Below, in pieces: positions 1-8,538 of a stretch of DNA of 64,000 nt. The translations under genes were made by a program, and so were the position numbers. Positions within the stretch are counted from its first letter, which is position 1; the number at the start of each line of letters is the position of its first letter. This DNA is from JBHHUI01 sp965248775. Its GTDB lineage: Bacteria; Chloroflexota; Anaerolineae; Anaerolineales; JBHHUI01. Location of the stretch: assembly GCA_965248775.1 (NCBI GenBank), contig OZ252150.1:2604001-2668000 (forward strand). The letters run 5' to 3'. The notes below the pieces were generated by a model. It did no database searches, was not told the origin of the DNA, and worked only from the letters and a program-made list of their open reading frames with translations.

Positions 1-594
1 AAAGATCAGTACAACTTCACTGATCCGGACTCTCGCATCATGAAAAACAGCACCAATAATGGCTTCGACCAGCATTACAACGTTCAAGTTGCTGTGGAGC
101 AGGAGAGCCTCTTGATTGTGGCGCCTTCACTTTCGAACCATCCGAATGACAAAAAAGAAGCTGAGCCAACCCTGGATGCCATCTCTCCAAAAGTAGGCAA
201 ACCAAAGGCTGCCGCTTTGGATTATGGATATTTCAGCAAAGCGAACATCGCAGCACTTGAGAAGCTTGGCATTGATCCTTACATTGCTACCGGTCGCGAA
301 CCTCACCACAAAAGCTGGCGTACCTTCTTTGAACAAATGCCTGCTCCGCCACCGGAAGATGCCAGTCCGAAAGTCAAGATGGCTTACAAACTACAAACCG
401 AAATCGGCAAAGCCAGCTACCGTTTACGCAAATGCACAGTGGAACCCGTCATTGGTATCATCAAGGAAGTCCTGGGCTTCCGCCAGTTTTCTCTGCGCGG
501 CCTGCTGGCAGCAGCCGGGGAATGGTGTCTGGTCTGCCTAGCGTTCAACCTCAAACGCATGCACACCCTCTACCAAGCAAAGGGTGTGCTTTAG
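1..594 (+). CDS. IS1182-family DDE transposase, C-terminal part
   Basis: The reading frame is open from the first base, so the gene enters from outside the window; the ATG at 40 is internal. The visible 197 residues match the C-terminal part of the 458-residue transposase of copy 2. They include the DDE-type core segment with NNGFDQHYNVQ, the ALDYGYFSKANI stretch, and the C-terminal region YRLRKCTVEPVIGIIKEVLGF, which carries the Glu expected of the DDE triad (family knowledge). Nothing in the visible part is broken, so the element may be active. Direct neighbours are the IS right end and then an unrelated, decayed fatty-acid gene. Confidence 0.88.
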   Translation, partial: KDQYNFTDPDSRIMKNSTNNGFDQHYNVQVAVEQESLLIVAPSLSNHPNDKKEAEPTLDAISPKVGKPKAAALDYGYFSKANIAALEKLGIDPYIATGREPHHKSWRTFFEQMPAPPPEDASPKVKMAYKLQTEIGKASYRLRKCTVEPVIGIIKEVLGFRQFSLRGLLAAAGEWCLVCLAFNLKRMHTLYQAKGVL

Positions 595-751
595 CCGGGG
601 CTGCTTTGGCGCGCCTGCTACTCGCTGCGAGAAGGTGGTTTGCCCTCCATGAAATGCACACTGTTTTACGCTTGTTTTGTCGCAATCAACTGCTCATTTT
701 GCCCTGTAGGGCTATTCATGTTGTAAAAGTACTTGTCTCTCCGACAAACTG
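1..751 (+). mobile_element. IS1182-family element, copy 1 (left end outside window)
   Basis: This is the 3' half of an insertion sequence whose full 1586-bp copy lies at 50649-52234 in the opposite orientation. The two copies match almost base for base over the shared part, including the noncoding tail after the transposase stop. I noticed only two amino-acid differences (Leu/Pro and Val/Leu near the C-terminus). The right terminal repeat reads CTCTCCGACAAACTG at 737-751 and is followed by CTAG (752-755), the same palindromic tetranucleotide that flanks copy 2 on both sides. The left end and its flank lie upstream of the window. The element stops about 100 bp before the 3-hydroxyacyl-CoA dehydrogenase start. 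Confidence 0.9.
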
Positions 752-853
752 CTAGACTAGGGCAATTTCCTGCTGCGATGAGGCTACCTATTACATGTTT
801 CTCCGCTATCTCCCTGGCCCTCATCCCAAGCTGCTGCGGGAGGAGAAATTAAG

Positions 854-1210
854 GTGCACACAAAGAACGTAGCGATAATCGGTGCCGGCACTATGGGACA
901 TGGAATTGCCCAGGTGTTTGCCGCCGCAGGGAACGTTGTCATCCTCACCGACAGCAACCCAGACATTCTTCACACGGCAAAAGCCCGCATCGCATCGAGA
1001 CAACCTAGAACGCCTCGCACAATATGGGGTGGGCCAGAAAGACCAAATTCCGCCCACCTTAGACAGAATTGCACTTCGAGACAGCGTTTCGTTGGCAGTG
1101 CACCGCGCCGACCTTGTTATTGAATGAGTTGTAGAGGATTTGAAGATCAAGGAGACAGTGCTGGCTGCAATTGAAGCGCATTGCCCGTCACAGGCGTGGA
1201 TCACATCAAA
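854..1210 (+). pseudogene. 3-hydroxyacyl-CoA dehydrogenase, N-terminal part (IS-disrupted)
   Basis: The enzyme family oxidises 3-hydroxyacyl-CoA to 3-ketoacyl-CoA with NAD+ (beta-oxidation or butyrate-type metabolism). The start is GTG 854 with a GGAGGAG site about 12 bp upstream. The N-terminus shows the Rossmann motif VAIIGAGTMGHGIAQVF. Three lesions follow: a frameshift near 995-1005 (the homologous frame resumes as DNLERLAQYGVGQKDQ), an in-frame TGA at 1125-1127 after the segment VHRADLVIE, and an insertion sequence starting at 1211. The remaining C-terminal half lies at 4263-4881. Joining the halves at the target duplication restores the family sequence across the break, so this was one gene. 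It is now non-functional. Confidence 0.88.
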
Positions 1211-1476
1211 GACTCTCGTGAAAAAAGGTAGGAAAAGAGCTCATTGAAAGGGGAAATTGGGTGTTAATACCAGAAAGGCCAGCATTGAGTATAGAAGAGA
1301 CCTGTCATGTATCGTCGCAACGAGCAACACCTCCAAATTCCGTTTCTGAGTAGCCTGAATGGGTTGCCAGAAAAGCAACTTGAGCGCCTGAAGAACTCGT
1401 GGGTGGACATTTTCTACCGCGAGTTCTTTGTCCGCATCGATGAGACTGGTATTACCCCGATTCAGTGGACAGTTGG

Positions 1477-2254
1477 TTAAGCCACTAAAGGTAATTGTTC
1501 ATAGGCATGTGGGCTCATGTAATCCAGGGCCGAATGCATCCGTTGCCGATTGTAAAACACTTCGACATAGTCAAAGACGCTGGTGCGAGCAGCGGCCCGG
1601 CTGGCGTACAGTTGCTGGTATACACACTCGGATTTCAGGCTGGCAAAGAAGCTCTCCATGGGGGCGTTATCGTAGCAGTTTCCCCTTCGGCTCATACTGG
1701 GCGTGATGTCATGAAGCTTGCGCAGCGCCTGATACTCAGCGCTGGCGTACTGACTCCCCCGGTCAGAATGATGGATGAGACCTGGCGGCGGTTTTCGCGA
1801 ACGCAGAGCCATCTCCAAAGCATCCAAAGTCAGTTGGCGGCCCAAGCGTTTGCCGAGTGCCCAGCCACACTTCGTTAGGCGCAGTGGCCGTGAAGTCCTG
1901 AACGAGCAAATTCGGCGCTACGGGCAGGCTGTGCTTCGACTGGGTTGTCACCTTGTAGCTCCGTTTGCGTCGGGCTTGCAGGCCATGCAGGCGCAACAGA
2001 CGGGCCACCCGGTTGTGGCCGCAGCGGATGCCGCGGTCCTGTAGTTCGCGGTGAATGCGCGGACAGCCATAGACGCCGCGATGCTGCTCAAAGATCGCTC
2101 TGATCTCGCGTCCCAACGCCTGGCTGGCTTGCTCGCGCGGGCTGACCGGCCGCTTGCGCCAGGCGTAGTAGCCGCTACGTGTGACTTGCAGTACCCGACA
2201 CATCAGACTGATGCTGTACTCGCCTTTGTGTTCGTCAATGAAGCGAAATCTCAC
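1477..2254 (-). pseudogene. IS3-family transposase OrfB with internal deletion
   Basis: The N-terminal part has the HTH_21 features SGYYAWRKRP and HRGVYGCPRIHREL and reads to the rve-core entrance APNEVW. The next homologous sequence, in another frame, is WALGKRLGRQLTLDALEMAL, followed by HSDRGSQYAS and CYDNAPMESFFASLK with the second catalytic Asp and the Glu. The stretch that should carry the first catalytic Asp (the DITYI-type segment, roughly 30 residues) is missing. A deletion joining two TGG-containing sites explains both the gap and the frame change. The protein would be catalytically dead. In the family OrfB is made by frameshift fusion from OrfA. Confidence 0.85.
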
Positions 2255-2547
2255 TTCTGCTCGCGCGCAAACACCGCCATGGCTTTTTTTAGGATGTCCC
2301 GTTCCTGGCGCACCACGTGCAATTCGCGCTTCAACTCCGCCAGCTCGCGGTCGCGCTCCTTCGGCTTTCCCTTTCCGGGAAATGCCTGCGCTCCATCAGC
2401 CGCGTATTCAGCCCGCCAGCGATTCAGACTGCTACTACTTACTCCCAAATCCAAAGCAAGCTGCTCAACCGCTGTGTCGCTATCATACGATAACCGAACG
2501 GCTTCGACCTTGAATTCGCGCGTGTATGTCTTCCTGTATGTACTCAT
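2251..2547 (-). CDS. IS3-family transposase OrfA (helix-turn-helix)
   Basis: 98 residues beginning MSTYRKTYTREFKVEAVRLS. It has the HTH_Tnp_1 fold signature (LALDLGVSSSSLNRWRAEY) followed by a leucine-rich coiled coil (residues about 65-90, RELAELKRELHVVRQERDIL) used for multimerisation in IS3 OrfA proteins. It ends four bases inside orfB, the arrangement used for programmed -1 frameshifting in this family. It looks intact, but its OrfB partner is deleted for part of the catalytic core. Confidence 0.88.
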   Translation of the reverse strand: MSTYRKTYTREFKVEAVRLSYDSDTAVEQLALDLGVSSSSLNRWRAEYAADGAQAFPGKGKPKERDRELAELKRELHVVRQERDILKKAMAVFAREQK

Positions 2548-3929
2548 TTGGGTCCTCCCTGATCTGTGAATCTATCTTATCTCGTTGTCCACTAAACCAG
2601 GGTAATGCCAGACCTGTTCGCGGTACTCTACTCGGATAAGTCTTCGCGCCCCAACATAGCGGTCAACGTGCTGGCGGGGTTGGAAGTGCTCAAATCCGGT
2701 TTCGGCTGGAGCGACGCGGAGTTGTACGACGCTTTCAGCTACAACCTGCAAGTGCGCTACTCTTTAGGCTATCGCAATTTGGAGGCCGGGCACTTCGAGT
2801 TGCGCACGCTTTACAACTTCCGACAGGCACTCGCCGTGCATATGCAGGCGCCGGGCGAGAACCTGATTGAGAAGGTCTTTGAGCAGGTAACTGACGAGCA
2901 GCTCGCGGCGCTGGCAGTGAAGACTGGTCGCCAGCGGCTGGACTCGACGCCGATTGCGAGCAACATTCGTGCGATGAGCCGCTTGCAACTGTTGGTCGAA
3001 GTGCTTCAGCGAGTGGAACGCATGATGACCGCCGCCGATCGCCAGCACTATGCGGACGATTTTGCCGCCTACTTGAAAGGCAGTTTGGGGCAGTACGTCT
3101 ACCATATTAAAGGCGAAGAAACCGGCACCCACCTACAACGCATCGGCGCCTTCATGCAACGGCTGGTCGCTGAACTGGCAGACGATTACGCCGCTGAACG
3201 CGTCTACCGGGTGCTCGCTCGCGTTTTCAAGGAACACTTCGTTGTCGCAGCAAACGCCGTGCGCCCCAAAAAAGGCAAAGAACTGAGCGCCAGCAGTCTG
3301 CAATCGCCGGATGATTGGGAAGCCACCTATCGCCAGAAGCGCTGCCAGGACCAGATTGGCTACGTCGCAAACGTCACTGAGACCTGTGACCCAGAGAACG
3401 ACTTGCAGTTGATTATCAAGGTTCAGGTTGCTCCCAACAACAGCGCCGCCGCCGCCCTGCTGGCCGAGGCGCTACCGGATTTGAAAGCGCGCACCGACTT
3501 GAAAGAGATGAACACCGATGGCGCCTACAACAGCCCCGAAGTAGACGTCCTGGCGCACGGGTTACGCTTCGAGCATATCCAGACCGCCATTCGCGGCCGC
3601 CAGCCAGCAAGCGACAAACTCAACTTGCAGGACTTTGAGTGGCAGAGCGCTGCACAGGGTCAACCCCAAACCGTCACCTGTCCTGACAAACAAGCCGTTG
3701 CGGTCCACCCCGGTCGCAGGCCCGACCGTTTCCTGGCCTACTTCTCGGATTGCGATCCCTGCCCCTTTCTCGACCAATGTCCAACCCGACCGCTCAAACA
3801 TAATCCCGAACGCGTCTTGCGCTTCAGCCAGCACGACGTTGACTTAGCCTTGCGTCGTCAGCGGAGCGCCCAGGTTCACGTCAGCGGTCAGAACCTGGCG
3901 CCGCCATCGAAGCCACCGTGCGCTCCACC

Positions 3930-3983
3930 CAGTACCGCACAGTCACGTGCGGACTGCATCGTGAAACGAACTGGGTCGGTATC
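3930..3983. repeat. 54-bp CCCAGT-type palindromic insert inside a transposase gene
   Basis: The segment lies between codons for VRST and K(L)PF of the DUF772-type transposase, where family members run on without interruption (from memory, RST-KHPF). Its ends carry CCCAGT (928-933 region) and ACTGGG, and the middle reads CAGTCACGTGCGGACTGCAT. The same block recurs near 62315-62395, 62991-63098, 63376-63495 and 63800-63923. 54 bp is 18 codons, so the insert keeps the local frame. Confidence 0.65.
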
Positions 3984-4262
3984 AAGCTGCCCTTCAATGG
4001 GCAAACTTCCCGTGCGCGGCACGCAGCGCGTCAGTGCCATAACAATTGCCTCGGCCGTGATGGCCAATGTGCGTCGTATCTGGCGTTACAAACGGGCGCA
4101 GGCGGAAGCAGACGCAGAAAAATCCCAACAGAAAGAGCAAGAAACGACCCCAATACCTTCTTTTGCGCTTTCTTTTCGCCATTGGGTGCATGCTTTTATC
4201 CGCTCGCTCCGCTTTAGTTGTGTCCAGGCACCTTCTTTTCTCCGAGTTTTTTCAGGGGAGTC

Positions 4263-4881
4263 ATCAAACAGCTCCTCTTACCGAGTTTCAGAGCTGGCGA
4301 GCGCACTGAACAGACCTGGCAGGTTTGTGGGAACCCATTTCTGGAATCCTCCGTATCTAATTCCTCTATTAGAAGTCGTGGAAGGCAAAGATACAACCCC
4401 TGCCACGGTAACGGCACTCAGGGAGGTACTACATGCAGTTGGCAAGTATCCCGTTCACGTTCAAAAGGATATTGCCGGATTTGTGGGGAACAGACTGCAG
4501 CATGCTTTACGCCGAGAAGCCATTGCCCTGCTGGACAGCGGAGTAGCCAGTGCTGAAGATAACGATGCTTGCGCACGCCTTGGATTCGTGCTGCGCTTAC
4601 CTGTGGTAGGGCCATTGGCGATTGCTGATCTTCGTGGGCTCGACCTATCCCTATCGATCCAAGAGTACCTGCTCCCACACCTTGATCGGTCAACCAAACC
4701 AACGGCTACCCTCAGGAGATTGGCAGGAGAGGGCAACCTGGGGGCCAAGTCTGGCCGAGGTTTCTTCGAATGGAACGATAGAGACCACCAAGCCGTCATT
4801 GAGCTCCGCGATAGCTGGATTATCAATGCGCTGGAGTTGATTCAAAAGCTCAAGAAAAATCCGGACTCTTCAACAACATGA
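4263..4881 (+). pseudogene. 3-hydroxyacyl-CoA dehydrogenase, C-terminal part
   Basis: This continues the gene broken at 1210. It reads SNSSSYRVSELASALNRPG, then GTHFWNPPYLIPLLEVVEG with the catalytic His region of the family, then GFVGNRLQHALRREAI and the C-terminal domain ending in SGRGFFEWNDR. The frame is open from inside the IS, so a hybrid protein could be predicted, but it lacks the NAD-binding domain. The stop is TGA at 4879-4881. Downstream after 282 bp is an amidohydrolase on the same strand; the pair may once have belonged to a degradation pathway, which is inference only. Confidence 0.87.
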
Positions 4882-5163
4882 CAGGTCCAGGGAACATTAT
4901 GCCCAACTCTATAAGCCAAAACACGGCCCGAACCAGTAAACAAAGTGCCAAATTTGGGCTATCCTCGATGCCCAGGAGAGGATGTCCTCTTTCGCCCTAA
5001 CATGTAGGAGGTGCTTTCGGCAAAGATGACGTACATGTTTGCTGCAACGATGTAGGATCATTTTTCACCAAGGATGTAGGATCGCCAGCGAGGGAATACC
5101 TGAGTTATCCTTGCGAGAAAACCAATTTCTCGGGAGGAACAATGACAGAGGAGAATAAGGATT

Positions 5164-6372
5164 ATGATCATCGATGCTCACTTTCACATCTTTCCCAGGT
5201 TAGGGAGCGAACCGGGCGCGGAAGACCCAAAACTGAGTCTGAAGTTTTGGCAACACCACATCCGCGGGTGGCGGTACTGGTTTAGGCGCGAGGCTGACCA
5301 CACCCATTCGACAGAATCAGGACACCATGTGGTTGATGAGCCGCTGTTGCAGTTCTCCTCCGACGACCTCAACGATATGCCGGATGTGAACTTTCGGATG
5401 GGTGACTTTGGCAAAGTAGAAATAACCGTCAACGGTGTGGATTACTATCGGCAGCTCTATCCACCCAGCTTGATCGGTAGCGAAGCGCCGCCAGAGCGCA
5501 TGGCCGCCGAGATGGATTTCGTGGGCGTAGACATGGGCATACTCCAGCACGATCACGTTTATGGCTCACTCAACGGATACTACAGTGAGCAGATGCGTCG
5601 ATTCCCAAATCGGTTCATCGGCCTGGCTCAGATCCGTGAATGGGAGGCCAACCACCCGGCCCAACACCAGCGGCTGGAGCGAGCCATATCGGAGCTTGGC
5701 CTAAAGGGATTGTATTTCAGTACGCAGTCATTCGCGCTTAACAGCTACACCGATCATCTGGACGATGCCAAGTTTGAGCCGCTGTGGGATAAGGTGCAGG
5801 CGCTCGAAATCCCCGTCTGGTGGTATCTGCATTGCGGACGGCGTAACCGTGTTGCGGCATTTATGGAACGCGTGGCCGAACTCGACCGCTGGGCGGAGGC
5901 GCACCCCAATATCCCTGCAGTGCTCACGCATGGCATTGAGAGCTTTAGTATTCGGCGCGGTGAGGATCGCTACCAGATCCCCGATGAGGTGATGACCCTG
6001 CTCAAGCGTCCCAACATGCACGTTGAGATGATGTTTTCCGCTTACTGGCCCGAATATCCGTTCCCAGGGGCCCAGGAGATGATCAAGCGGCTACGTGATC
6101 AGATTGGCGTCCACAAACTGATGTGGGGCTCGGATATGCCGTATAGCGCGGGCTATTGGTGTACCTATCAGCAGGCAATCGACTATATACGCGTTCATTG
6201 TGAGTTTCTGTCAGAAGAGGAGAAAGCTCTCATCCTGGGCGACAATGCGGCGCGGATGTTTGGTCTCGAAGTAACCGACCTAAAGCGCAGCCGACCAATG
6301 GGAGAGCAGTATTCGCCTGCCAGTCCGCATCATCAACGAGGCGAACCTATGTCTGGTGAAAGTAACGCCTAA
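5164..6372 (+). CDS. amidohydrolase family 2 protein (ACMSD/resorcylate-decarboxylase type)
   Basis: 402 residues starting MIIDAHFHIFPRLG, with AGGAG-type sequence a few bases upstream. The family is a metal-dependent TIM barrel (Amidohydro_2) catalysing decarboxylation or hydrolysis. Visible family marks are the N-terminal HxH (DAHFHIFP), a C-terminal metal/catalytic region LMWGSDMPYSAGY with the conserved Asp, and the closing LILGDNAARMFGL. PAVLTHG supplies a further His. The length is slightly above the usual 280-350 because of an insert after residue 30 (W/R/H-rich) and a polar tail. The substrate cannot be deduced. The 282-bp gap upstream contains a short repeated GATGTAGGATC but no gene. 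Confidence 0.85.
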   Translation: MIIDAHFHIFPRLGSEPGAEDPKLSLKFWQHHIRGWRYWFRREADHTHSTESGHHVVDEPLLQFSSDDLNDMPDVNFRMGDFGKVEITVNGVDYYRQLYPPSLIGSEAPPERMAAEMDFVGVDMGILQHDHVYGSLNGYYSEQMRRFPNRFIGLAQIREWEANHPAQHQRLERAISELGLKGLYFSTQSFALNSYTDHLDDAKFEPLWDKVQALEIPVWWYLHCGRRNRVAAFMERVAELDRWAEAHPNIPAVLTHGIESFSIRRGEDRYQIPDEVMTLLKRPNMHVEMMFSAYWPEYPFPGAQEMIKRLRDQIGVHKLMWGSDMPYSAGYWCTYQQAIDYIRVHCEFLSEEEKALILGDNAARMFGLEVTDLKRSRPMGEQYSPASPHHQRGEPMSGESNA

Positions 6373-6525
6373 CATTGGTTTGTTGACTCAGGCAGAACCG
6401 GGTCAAGTATACTCGGCACGGGGACAAAGTAACATGGGCTAGAAGCGGGATAGGTGCATGCGCCTGGCTGACAAGGCTTATAATCGCGAGTCATCCACTA
6501 GAGCCAGGGTAAGGGGAGACCTGCA

Positions 6526-6616
6526 ATGATCCAGATCGAGTTCACTGAAGCAGACATCGAACAACTACACCGCGAACATTTACATCACCCGCATGCGAGA
6601 GTACGCCAACGTATTG
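6526..6616 (+). pseudogene. IS630-family transposase N-terminal fragment
   Basis: About 30 residues beginning MIQIEFTEADIEQLHREHLH then HPHARVRQR resemble the extreme N-terminus of IS630-type winged-helix transposases (family knowledge, not a search). After residue 30 the resemblance stops abruptly at GGGGGTC, which looks like a Tn3-type terminus. The predicted frame continues to 6741 but with non-family sequence. A plausible ribosome site (AGGGGAG) precedes the ATG. Confidence 0.5.
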
Positions 6617-7220
6617 GGGGTCTATTAACATACGTGTTGCTGGGGGCCACATCCAGCCCCGATTTGGTTGCGGTGGTCAGCCAGAATGAGATCGGAAAAA
6701 GTGCTATGCCAGCTCAAAGTGAATCCGCTTGTCCATATTGAGATCGAAAGAGCCATACGGATTGACGTGCCGGCGGAAAAGCGGGGTCAAGCCGCGCCAA
6801 TCCGCCTGGGTCATCCGTTCTGACCAGACAGGCTGGGCTAACACATCCTGTGTCATCAGGGTGTTGATGTAGACCAGCGAAGATTGGAGCAAATGCAGGG
6901 ACAATAAAGAAATCTCCTGCGCCTCCATATCATTGCTACTAAACTCACCCTCTTTGTCGAAGAAGATAAATCGGTTGGCGCTGTTCCAGCTTTCGACTAC
7001 GTTGAGGCCCTTCTGAATCTCTCGGCGCACAGCCGGGTCGGTCAAAAAGGTGCAGAGAAAGATTGTCTTGAGCGCACGACCGAGCTCAGATAACGCTTTG
7101 TAGGTGGGGTGCTGATAATTGTTGCGATTGAACCGTTTCAGGTTCGCATCTGAAGCGGCCGTTCCCAGGCGCAAAGCCGTGGCATATTTGACCATCTCTT
7201 CATACTGGTCGCGGAATGTA
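6617..7220 (-). mobile_element. Tn3-family transposon fragment (3' end of tnpA)
   Basis: On the minus strand the frame encodes roughly 170 residues of the C-terminal DDE domain of a Tn3-family TnpA, from FRDQYEEMVKYATALRLGT to the stop at 6704. Included are ELGRALKTIFLCTFL, the GLNVVESWNSANRFIFF region, and SLVYINTLMTQDVL, all characteristic of the family's C-terminal part. The upstream two thirds of TnpA, the resolvase and the other terminal repeat are absent. GGGGTC at 6617 may be the outer terminal repeat because it sits at the expected distance past the stop. At 7220 the fragment abuts directly on M20-peptidase sequence, which indicates a deletion or illegitimate recombination. Confidence 0.8.
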
Positions 7221-7912
7221 CCAACTGGACATATACCGCCGTCGAATGCGGCTGTCTGCTTGTGAAGGTCAGCTTGAGCGGCACAGCAATCTACACGCCG
7301 TTTCTGCAGCGTCCTGAAAAGATGGAAGACAATCCGAATGCAATTGTGCAAGCAAGTCGTTTTATCGCGGCGTTTGAAGGGTGGGCTTCAGATTACGAGC
7401 AGCGCTACAGCTATCAATCGCGCACCGGTATGGTCGTCCCCAAGGCCTCCATCGGCGCCATTCGGGGGGGGCTGCCATATAAGCCGATCGAGACAGCCGG
7501 TATCTGTGCGCTCTATCTGGATATTCGTGTGCCACCGAACGTCGAACCGCTTGTGCCGTTCGGTGAACTACGTGAACTTGTAAAAGATCTCGGCTTGAAC
7601 GCTGAATTGGAAACATATCTTTTCCGGCGCGGCTACGAAGGTGAGAACACTTTCACATTGGAAGAAGCCGTCACTACGGCACATGGCAATTTCTTTCCAG
7701 AGCCGCCCAGCGAGCCGGATGCGCCCGTCAGCAGCATGTGGCGCGATCTGAATGTCTTTAACGAAGTCGGGATCCCCTCGATCACATACGGCCCCCCGTT
7801 AGGACTTTCGTCAGAAGGCTGGACGTACTACATCAAAACCGGTGACATCGCTCGGGCCGCGCAACTCTACGCACTGATCGCACTCGATATATGTAACCGC
7901 CCGCGCGCATGA
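7221..7912 (+). pseudogene. M20-family metallopeptidase, C-terminal half
   Basis: The coding frame can be traced to about 7221 (NWTYTAVECGCLLVKVSLSG), immediately after the Tn3 fragment. It includes the dimerisation-domain strand VSLSGTAIYTPFLQRP and the C-terminal catalytic-domain segment VFNEVGIPSITYGPP. The N-terminal half with the metal-binding His and Asp residues is missing, so the product would be inactive. GTG 7262 is the first start available but is an artefact of truncation. The stop overlaps the start of the MocA-like gene by 4 bp (ATGA), showing that the two were translationally coupled. Confidence 0.8.
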
Positions 7913-8526
7913 GAGCGACGGACGATCCACCAACGGTTGCAGTTTCAGCAATCGTGCTCGCAGCCGGCCTATCATCACGCATGGGCACGTTCAAACCATT
8001 GCTCCCATTTGGCAAAGTAACCGTTATTGAGCACATCCTGCATGTGTTGTTGGGTTGTTCGCTGTCGGAGGTTCTTCTCGTTACCGGGCACGAACAGGAA
8101 GCGATCGAGGCGGCTGTTCGGAGCTTGCCTGTTCAAACCTACTATAACGCGGCATATAAACAGGCAAGCATGCTTTCGTCAATCCAAATCGGTTTGCATG
8201 CGGCCACAGCTTCATCTTCTGGTGCGTTGATTGTCTTGGGCGATCAGCCATCCATTCGTGCCGAAGTGATTACAAGATTGGTCACTGCGTTTCGCGAACA
8301 ATCAGCCTCCATCGTAGTTCCCTCGTACAACATGCGGCGTGGACATCCCATTCTGGTGGGCCGCTCCCAGTGGAGTGTAATTCTCGACTTGCCAGCCAAC
8401 ACCTCGCTACGGGAATATGTGCGCGCCCAGGATGATGTGTTTCACGTTGAGCTTGATTCGCCGGATGTGCTGCGCGACATGGATACCCATGCGGATTACG
8501 TCCGCGAACTGAACAAACGCGAATAA
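7909..8526 (+). CDS. MocA-like nucleotidyltransferase (NTP_transf_3)
   Basis: 205 residues. The N-terminal motif IVLAAGLSSRMGTFKPLLPF is the nucleotide-binding signature of the MobA/MocA group, which transfers CMP or GMP to molybdopterin (or related nucleotidyl transfer). GALIVLGDQPSI supplies the metal-binding Asp, and RRGHPILVGR is the conserved substrate-side motif of the MocA subgroup. Length fits MocA (about 195). It overlaps the peptidase remnant by 4 bp and is followed 12 bp later by an aldo/keto reductase on the same strand. A role in maturing a molybdenum hydroxylase is family-based inference; no hydroxylase is in view. Confidence 0.82.
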   Translation: MRATDDPPTVAVSAIVLAAGLSSRMGTFKPLLPFGKVTVIEHILHVLLGCSLSEVLLVTGHEQEAIEAAVRSLPVQTYYNAAYKQASMLSSIQIGLHAATASSSGALIVLGDQPSIRAEVITRLVTAFREQSASIVVPSYNMRRGHPILVGRSQWSVILDLPANTSLREYVRAQDDVFHVELDSPDVLRDMDTHADYVRELNKRE

Positions 8527-8538
8527 CAGGAGGACGGA

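Larger units (their letters stand above)
1447..2610 (-). mobile_element. IS3-family element (complete ends, defective)
   Basis: The 1164-bp element has matching ends beginning TGGTATTACCCCGATTCAGT (1447) and TGGCATTACCCTGGTTTAGT (complement of the 2610 end). GAC lies outside each border (1444-1446 and 2611-2613), fitting the 3-bp duplication usual for this family. It carries orfA and orfB on the minus strand. The first 77 bp of another copy appear at 63924-64000, in the same orientation. The element sits inside the DUF772-type transposase gene, so it is the younger of the two insertions. Confidence 0.88.
1307..4217 (+). pseudogene. DUF772/DDE (IS1182-like) transposase, interrupted
   Basis: The gene starts with MYRRNEQHLQIPFLSSLNG at 1307, is cut at 1446 by the IS3 element and resumes at 2611 with the segment FAVLYSDKSSRPNIAVNVL, typical of DUF772 transposases. 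The middle carries RQRLDSTPIASNI and the Cys cluster CDPCPFLDQC near the C-terminus, then GKLPVRGTQRVSAITIASAV. Two apparent single-base shifts, near 3899 and 3995, bracket the 54-bp palindromic insert, so family sequence sits in two different frames there. The frame runs on through the IS right end into the dehydrogenase remnant, so the true stop is uncertain; I place the gene end roughly. It cannot make an intact transposase. Confidence 0.75.
1211..4262 (+). mobile_element. DUF772-type insertion sequence nested in the dehydrogenase gene and itself carrying an IS3 element
   Basis: The ends are imperfect inverted repeats: GACTCTCGTGAAAAAAGG at 1211 onward and the complement of ...CTGAAAAAACTCGG... 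ending GAGTC at 4262. The sequence ATCAAA occurs just outside both ends (1205-1210 and 4263-4268) and is the likely target duplication. Collapsing one copy turns the flanks into WITSNSSSYRVSELA, the expected continuous sequence of the dehydrogenase, so the borders are well supported. Inside are an interrupted transposase gene (about 1307-4217), a complete IS3-family element (1447-2610) and a 54-bp palindromic insert (3930-3983). Without the IS3 the element is about 1.9 kb. Confidence 0.85.

Noticed and set aside
2605..4881. A single 758-residue fusion of transposase and dehydrogenase
   Set aside because: The frame merely runs through the right end of the insertion sequence; target duplication and family sequence show two separate genes.
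6704..7351. A complete 215-residue protein on the minus strand
   Set aside because: The first 40 residues are the antisense of the M20-peptidase gene; only the part from about 7220 down is Tn3 transposase.
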